This document shows, in pieces, positions 58,237 to 64,000 of a stretch of DNA of 64,000 bases. The notes below the pieces were generated by a model that was not told where the DNA came from, did no database searches, and saw nothing but the letters and a program-made list of their open reading frames with translations. The stretch is from Ignelater luminosus (Eukaryota; Arthropoda; Insecta; Coleoptera; Elateridae), in the NCBI GenBank assembly GCA_011009095.1, contig VTPC01090436.1, positions 108,723 through 172,722 on the forward strand, read 5' to 3'. The position numbers and the translations under genes were made by a program. Every line of letters begins with the position of its first letter. The first letter of the stretch is position 1.

Positions 58237-59715
58237 CTATTTTATTCTTTCTAATTTACAAAAATATGTGGGTCCATAATTTTGTGAAACAAATGGTATA
58301 ACTAAATTTCCATACTTCATTAAATTTTGATCTGCCAATTTAAACACACTTCTAATTTGTGCTAATGCTGGGCTTAGATCTCTAAAATAATAATAAATGA
58401 TTTACTATAAGCTCACAATCAAAATAATCAAACTTACTTAACAATAAATTCTAATTTAGTTTCTTCCCAAACTTGCTTTAATGCCATATAAACAACTCCA
58501 TCATTTTGTATAGGACTTAACGAACATGTTGAATACACAACCACACCTCCCTCACAAACTAATTTTAAAGCTTGTACTAAAAGAGCACATTGAAGTTCTG
58601 GTAACTGTAGCCTCTCTTTAATTCTTCCTGGTTTAAAAATGTTATTTTCATTTTCAATAACTGAATGTCTATCTGTAGTACACGGTACGTCAACCTGCAA
58701 TAATATTTCTGTATATATTTGCAATCATATGTTAAACAATATAACTTACTAAAATTCTATCAAAATTATTTTCACTAATAGACCTACCATCACTATTTGT
58801 AACTTTCAGCCTATTAGGTTTAATCCAACGTTCATTTAAATCATATAAATATTCTTCTAGTACCTTAAATATTCTGCTCACCCGTGAATAGCTTACATCA
58901 TTGCAAACAAGATATTCTGGGTACAAAGTTTGCAAAGCCAAATAACTTTTTCCCCCTGGAGAAGCACACATGTCAAGAACTTTATTTCCTGGTTTCAAAT
59001 CGAGTGCTAAAATAGGTAAAACTGATCCACCATCCATTAAATAATAATTATACACTCCCGTAATGCCTTTCTTAGGAAGTTCAAAATCAGAATAATTACT
59101 TTGTTCATAACAATAAGCGTTTAAGTGCTCTGGAAAATGAAAATCATGTTGCTTTTCAATAACAACATTGATGTTTGGATCTTTGTTATAATACTGATAG
59201 TGTTGTGATTCAGGAATCCAATCTTCTTTTCCCTTTATTTTAGTAGCAGGCAAAAACTGAGCCAATATAGGTGCCATTTCACGACTATCTCCATCAACTA
59301 AACGTGAAGAATCAATATCTGCATTCCTCAAACTGGCTTCCAATGAATATTCTTTAACTTGTTTACTATCAGGTTTCTCTGGAGTATTATTTTCTTCTTG
59401 AAATTTGTTATCCATTTGTTTTTCCATTTTCCATATTTTCTCTAAATAACGTACACGTTTATTCTCTTCATATTTCTCCTGTATGTAACCTTTTTCTAAA
59501 TGGAATAAAGTGCGCATATTTAGTGCTCCTTGATTTTCAAGCTTTGCTATAGTTTCTTCAACATCACCATAATTATTTATAACAGCTACATATTTCTGTT
59601 TACCCAGGAGTCCTCGTCGTATTGAAGGCCAATTGTAAGAAAACACTTGTTTATAAAAATCATCAAAATGATTTAAAGCTTTGTCAACTGGATGAATTTT
59701 TTTCCTCTGCACAGA
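58237..59715 (-). CDS. NSUN4: Mitochondrial 12S rRNA m5C methyltransferase NSUN4-like (first exon not found)
   Basis: S-adenosylmethionine-dependent methyltransferase that methylates small-subunit mitochondrial rRNA and works with MTERF4 in ribosome assembly (family knowledge). Exons on the minus strand: 58750-59715, 58438-58694, 58381-58237, giving 455 residues without exon 1. The start of the first listed exon is an acceptor (TTATTTACAG) followed by SVQRKKIHPVDKALNHFDDF, as in NSUN4. SAM-binding motif I is KVLDMCASPGGKSYLALQTL. The two catalytic cysteines lie in VDVPCTTDRHS and VVYSTCSLSPIQNDG. The C-terminus VIPFVSQNYGPTYFCKLERI is typical. A polyadenylation hexamer (complement at 58229-58234) sits just after the stop. 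Exon 1, expected to encode the mitochondrial targeting peptide, lies upstream; an in-frame ATG at 59733 falls in what looks like intron. Confidence 0.9.
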
Positions 59716-60026
59716 CTGTAAATAAGCAGACAATTAGATTGAATTAAAGAAATTACACATATTGTTTTACAAACATTTCAATTTCAAGAATAAAATAAAA
59801 TAAACAGATTTTCTTTCTCTCCAAACTTCTATTTAGTAATGCTAGGCGAACCTAAACAACAAACTCACAAACAACTTTCATTTCTCCACTTACAATATTG
59901 TATGTGCAAACAACAAATGACTATTATCATCGGTGCGAACAACATAAGGAAAATTATGAGAGTCAGAAACCTTATGTATCTAGCATTACTTGTTAGCAAC
60001 ACTCATGAATTTAGCAATATGAGTAA
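59716..60026. other. NSUN4 upstream region
   Basis: Should contain the intron and possibly exon 1 of NSUN4. On the minus strand a good donor (ATTGTAAGTGG) occurs near 59890, but the frame needed for phase-0 splicing is closed by a stop, so it was not accepted. Confidence 0.3.
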
Positions 60027-60861
60027 TTAGTCGAGGAAATAAAACAGAAAAAAGGCCAAAGTAAAAAAAAATCGCGGTTTGCGGCAATCGATTCTGTGAG
60101 TTGTCTAGAAAAAATGCTCCGTTTTAGTTTTTTGACGATTTTTGTTATTGCATTTCTACAGAGGAAAATGCCTCTTTTTGGATGCACTTTCAGAAGCTAT
60201 AATTCAGTTTGAAAAAAAATCAACAAAATGAGCCAGATTTTCTCACTCAGGGGTTTTTGGGGTCGTTGATCACAAATTTGAAGTCCAAGTCATCCAAAAG
60301 TGTCATGATCATTGGGAAATTCGGAAAATCTGGACTTGTTCAAACTAAATAGCAAGCTATCGAATAACTATTCGAGTGGTGTATCATTTTATGTGTTCTT
60401 TTGGGCGGTGATCACGAATTTCAAGTTCAAATTATCAAAGAATGTCACTTGAATTCAGAAAATTTAGACTTGTAAAAAGCGAAATAGGAAGCTTTTGTAT
60501 ATCTATGTGAGCGATATGTCATTTTATGTGTTTTTTTGGGTACTTATCACGATGATGATCATGACACTTTTGGATGATTTGGACTTCAGACTCGTGATCA
60601 GCGACCCCAAAAACCCCCGAGTGAGAAAATCTGGTCCATTTTGGCTCATTTTGTCAATTTTTTTTCAAACTGAATCATAGCTCCTGAAAGTGCATCCAAA
60701 AAGATGCATTTTCCTCTGTAGAAATGCAATAACAAAAAACGTCAAAAAACTAAAACGGAGCATTTTTTCTAGACAACTCACAGAATCGATTGTCGCAAAC
60801 CACATCAAAATCCATCTTGGCGATTTTTTTTCGACCTTTTCTGCTTTATTTCCTCGACTAA
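60027..60861. repeat. Large foldback with ~300-bp arms
   Basis: The left end TTAGTCGAGGAAATAAAACA is the complement of the right end. Arms 60027-60310 and 60550-60861 match closely through CAATCGATTCTGTGAG, CCTCTGTAGAAATGCAATAA and the stretch around GGGTTTTTGGGGTCG. The centre contains two direct repeats near 60386-60420 and 60515-60552 (CATTTTATGTGTT, TTTTTGGG, ATCACGA). No coding. If transcribed it would form a long hairpin. Confidence 0.85.
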
Positions 60862-61416
60862 ATATAAATTTGTTAATTACTTAGATGTGTAAGAAGAAAA
60901 ATACATGTAGAGTAGAAGTATAATTGAAAGTATGTTTAGTGCAAGATTTTCCAAAGTGTGTTCCGCAGAACAGTGGTATTCCATGACAGTAATTGAATGA
61001 ACAATGAACTAGTTCCTTTCATGTTTTTGTTTAGAAATTTAAGAATTTTTAAATAAGCCATCAGAAAGTAAATCAATCCACATAATCTACGGAATAAAAG
61101 ACATACATTGATGATCGGAAATTATACAGGGTGTTAATAAAGTACACTACATAACTTCCGAGAGTAATTGGTCGTAGCTTAGTATGTAATCAGAAAACCC
61201 TGAGTCGTTCTTGTCTAAAGTGCTTAATTTCTAAAAAGATCAGTGTTAAAAATAAAAAAGAAGAAATTGAGAAGTGCTAGTTTTTATCATTTAAGACATT
61301 TCCAAGCTTGTACACTAGAATAAACTGGAGAACTATTTCTTTTTCTGGTTTTTATGATAATAATAGACTGTTTTTGAAAACACATTCAATATTTATTTTT
61401 CTTAATTAGCGGCTTA

Positions 61417-62704
61417 AAGGGTTAGTCATAAGTAGAGCCACCTTTTTTAAATCGCAGAACTCTTGCTAAACAAATGAAAAACAGTTAATTTCTTTACTGT
61501 TTAGTAAATGTCATATTGACAGTTGAATTATAACGTGAAAGATTTTGTCAGAATAGTAACTATTACAAAATGAATCGAATTGAAACTGAGTGTTTTGCGA
61601 AACGAGTGTGCAAGTTTCATACTCAGTGTGGTTACAGTAAATGTGCTGCATTCAACCATTTTAAAAATGAAGGAAAATCGCGACGTAGCATCTACAGAAT
61701 AATAGACCAATATGTTAAGAGAGGGGTGATGGAGTATCAGAAATTATCCGGAAGACCTAGAGTTGCAACAAGTGATCAAAATTTGTCACATTGGGAGACT
61801 GATAAAAGACAATTCTCAAATTTCATCGACTAAACTTGGCATTCGACTAGGACTTTCTCAATTATCTATAGGGATAGCTAAAAAGAAATTGTCTATTAAG
61901 TCATTTGTCCAAACATCTGCACCAGAGTATATAAAAACCAAGAGGAAAAATGCTGTAAAGAAGCAGCGAAGCTTTATCGTGCAATGCTTGATGGAAAAAA
62001 AATTGTGCTGGATGATGAAAGTTATATACCCTGGGATCCCGATGAAATTCCTGCAAGAAGATTTTTTATGGCAAAAAACACTAATTCTGTTCCCTATCAA
62101 GTGAGATTTCGACCAAAAACTAAATTCCCTAGTAAATTTTTAGTATGGCAAGCGATTGATTCTGATGGTAATGTTTCTGAGCCCTATGTGAGGAAAGGAA
62201 CGATTGATACCGATGCTTATTTAAATATTCTAAAATTTTTGATCCCATTTATTGAAAAACATCATTCAAAAGAAGGTATAATCTTCTGGCCGGATTTAAG
62301 ACCGGCCCATTATTCTAAAATAGTGACCGAATTTTTAACTCAGGTTAATGTTAAATTTGTTAATCGAGAATCAAGCTCTCCAAATTTGCCTCAAGGGCGG
62401 CCAATAGAAAAATTCTGGGCATTATCAAAAACAAAGTATTCTCAAAGGTCCACACCAGCTAAGAACTTAAAGAGGATTTCAATAAATTTGAAAAAATATT
62501 ACTGCAGAAGTGGCAGCAGAGTCTGGGCAAAGTCTTGTAAATGACCTTAAAAGAAAATTACGACTAATATCCAGGGAACGTGTTTATGCTCCTTTAAAAA
62601 TTAAAACTAATAAAAAGAAACATTAATTTTGTTATTTATGTAAGAAAAATGTTTTGTTTGTATCATCTCATTCAATAAAGTGACTTTACTTATGACTAAC
62701 CCTT
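61417..62704 (+). mobile_element. Tc1/mariner-type element, DD37E
   Basis: 25-bp inverted ends starting AAGGGTTAGTCATAAGTA differ at two positions, flanked by TA (61415-61416, 62705-62706). Full length (1288 bp) with nearly the whole transposase but several frameshifts. Confidence 0.92.
61570..62625 (+). pseudogene. DD37E transposase, full length but frameshifted
   Basis: Starts MNRIETECFAKRVCKFHTQC with a helix-turn-helix, shifts frame near 61770 to read KDNSQISSTKLGIRLGLSQL, shifts back near 61960 to KLYRAMLDGKKIVLDDESYI (first catalytic aspartate), and continues KFLVWQAIDSDGNVSEPYV. IIFWPDLRPAHYS holds the second aspartate, and RPIEKFWALSKTKYSQ provides a glutamate 37 residues on: DD37E, as in ITmD37E elements of insects. 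A third shift near 62500 leads into AEVAAESGQSLVNDLKRKLR and the natural stop around 62625. No other stops, so inactivation is modest. Confidence 0.88.
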
Positions 62705-62706
62705 TA

Positions 62707-63352
62707 AATCAGGTATATCTTTTTTGTGTAAAAATTGCATATCTGATTTCATATTCAAAAATTTCAAAAAGCTACCAGAAAAGCTAGCCAAAGCATTCAA
62801 AATCAGACATATGTTGATTTGTCTCTCTTGACACTCTGTACAGTATGTTTGTACTCACTGTTTGTTTTACAAATATTTTTAGGCTTTCAAATTTAGGTCC
62901 TAATTAAACATGCTTCACAATCATCATTATTGCAGTAAATTTCCAGTTGGAAATTGGTTCTCTATATGCAGTACCTGAAATGTGTCCAAGAATTGCTGCT
63001 CACCATTGGAATGTTGGAAATAGCAAGAAATAGAAAGTTAAACTACAAAGAAAATCTTTCACATAATTTTGATACCATTGAATAGCTTGCTTTGAATGCC
63101 TTTTGGTGCTGTAAGAATGTAGAGCACATTTATTTAGAAAAAGAATCTGAGTATGTCCCGCTACATGAAAGTACAACTGCACATTATGTTTCTTAGAATG
63201 TGTCCTAGATGACACAGTATATGAACTTAATTACTAGTTTTATTAAACACAGACATTTTCTGAAGAAATGAGATCCACACACTACTCTTCTTGCACATAT
63301 CCAAATTAGGTCCTTTCTATTGTTATATTCTTCCATCTTTTTAAGATCTTAT
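62707..63352. other. Gene-free stretch
   Basis: AT-rich; no feature supported. Confidence 0.3.
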
Positions 63353-63360
63353 ATTATAAT

Positions 63361-63504
63361 CAGTGATGTATAGCTTAAAAAAATAGTGGGGTAACGCTGA
63401 TTGTCATATACATTTACTATATAAAAATAATTAGATTTTTAAAAGAATATTCAGTATTTATTGATAACGCCGTTCCCCCGCGTTCCCCCTCCAATACACC
63501 ACTG
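63361..63504. mobile_element. hAT-type MITE, copy 2, perfect target duplication
   Basis: 144 bp bounded by CAGTGATGTAT and the complement of CAGTGGTGTATTG, flanked by identical octamers ATTATAAT (63353-63360, 63505-63512). Same family as 43123-43279 and in the same orientation. Confidence 0.9.
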
Positions 63505-63810
63505 ATTATAATGTATTCACATTATTTTTAGATGAGACCTAGCCATGAAAATCTGATAGTTTATGTGAATGAGATACAAATTGCATAAAGTTGAAATGAC
63601 TTTCACATACGTTTTTGAAATTTGAAGGTTATGTTTTACATCATTTATAGCTTAGTATATTGCCAAATACTCTTTCAGGATATGAAAATGTCAAACATTT
63701 TTCAAATATTCATTGAAATATAATACTTCCTCTGTCTGAAAATAGTTGCTACATTTCAATTTAATGTTAAAATTACTGCATGTATGTGAGGTAAATCAAT
63801 TTGTTTTATA

Positions 63811-64000
63811 CAGGGTGTATTATTTCAGGTGGAGAATATTAACACCACTCGATTCTCCTTCAAAAATTGAGCAAAAAACGTTAGAAAAATGTTCGTCTTA
63901 AACGCATATTTATCGAAATAAAGGTCATTTAAAATTTTTAATACTTGCAAAGCTGTAAGTGTAAGTAAAACAAGAATAGGCCATAAATTTATTAACGTCG
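63811..64000. mobile_element. Tc1/mariner-like terminus running off the window
   Basis: TA followed by CAGGGTGTATTATTTCAGG is a typical terminus; no coding is seen before the window ends, so only the left end is present and its class is a guess. Confidence 0.4.

Noticed and set aside
59733..59733. ATG at 59733 as the NSUN4 start
   Set aside because: A strong acceptor (TTATTTACAG) lies between this ATG and the conserved sequence, and the resulting N-terminus would lack a normal mitochondrial targeting peptide.

Overview
This window looks like nuclear DNA from an arthropod, most likely an insect. It is AT-rich, its genes are split by GT-AG introns, and intergenic and intronic DNA is crowded with class II transposons (mariner, Tc1-like, hAT, foldback elements). 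No species is assigned; nothing here looks bacterial, viral or organellar.

Five host genes are supported. (1) A mitochondrial carrier of the SLC25A16 type on + at 12176-22226: three coding exons, with an apparent one-base frameshift in a run of seven G in the last exon. (2, 3) Two tandem SLC17-type (sialin/phosphate cotransporter-like) major facilitator genes on +, at 40620-44484 and 50575-52332, sharing the same exon plan and intron phases. (4) An RPP38-like RNase P/MRP protein on - at 53486-54600 in three exons. (5) An NSUN4-like mitochondrial rRNA m5C methyltransferase on - at 58237-59715, whose first exon I could not find. SLC25A16 and NSUN4 act in mitochondria, RPP38 in nuclear RNA processing and the SLC17 pair at membranes. 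Apart from the tandem pair I see no functional clustering.

Layout. 1-10.4 kb is a transposon graveyard: a non-autonomous hAT element, a broken hAT carrying a Penelope-like fragment, a TTAA-flanked composite foldback with nested insertions, a second foldback, and a hAT with a perfect 8-bp target duplication. 10.4-22.6 kb is SLC25A16. Its first intron holds a broken mariner-like copy and an intact DD41D mariner-like transposase between perfect 31-bp terminal repeats; its second intron holds a broken hAT into which a smaller hAT element inserted. 22.6-40.6 kb is gene-poor, with an assembly gap centred in a perfect inverted repeat, a deleted DD34D mariner, two broken DD41D-type copies, a tRNA-like scrap, a SINE-like element and a GC-rich island. 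40.6-52.3 kb holds the SLC17 pair, 53.5-54.6 kb RPP38, and 55.7-56.0 kb a broken SWIM-domain gene. NSUN4 follows, then a large foldback, a frameshifted DD37E element, a small hAT element, and the start of another element running off the end.

The most striking points are the intact DD41D copy whose reading frame has no stop of its own, the nested hAT insertion whose removal restores the host element's frame, and the SLC25A16 frameshift, probably a sequencing error. I did not find a convincing wholly new system.
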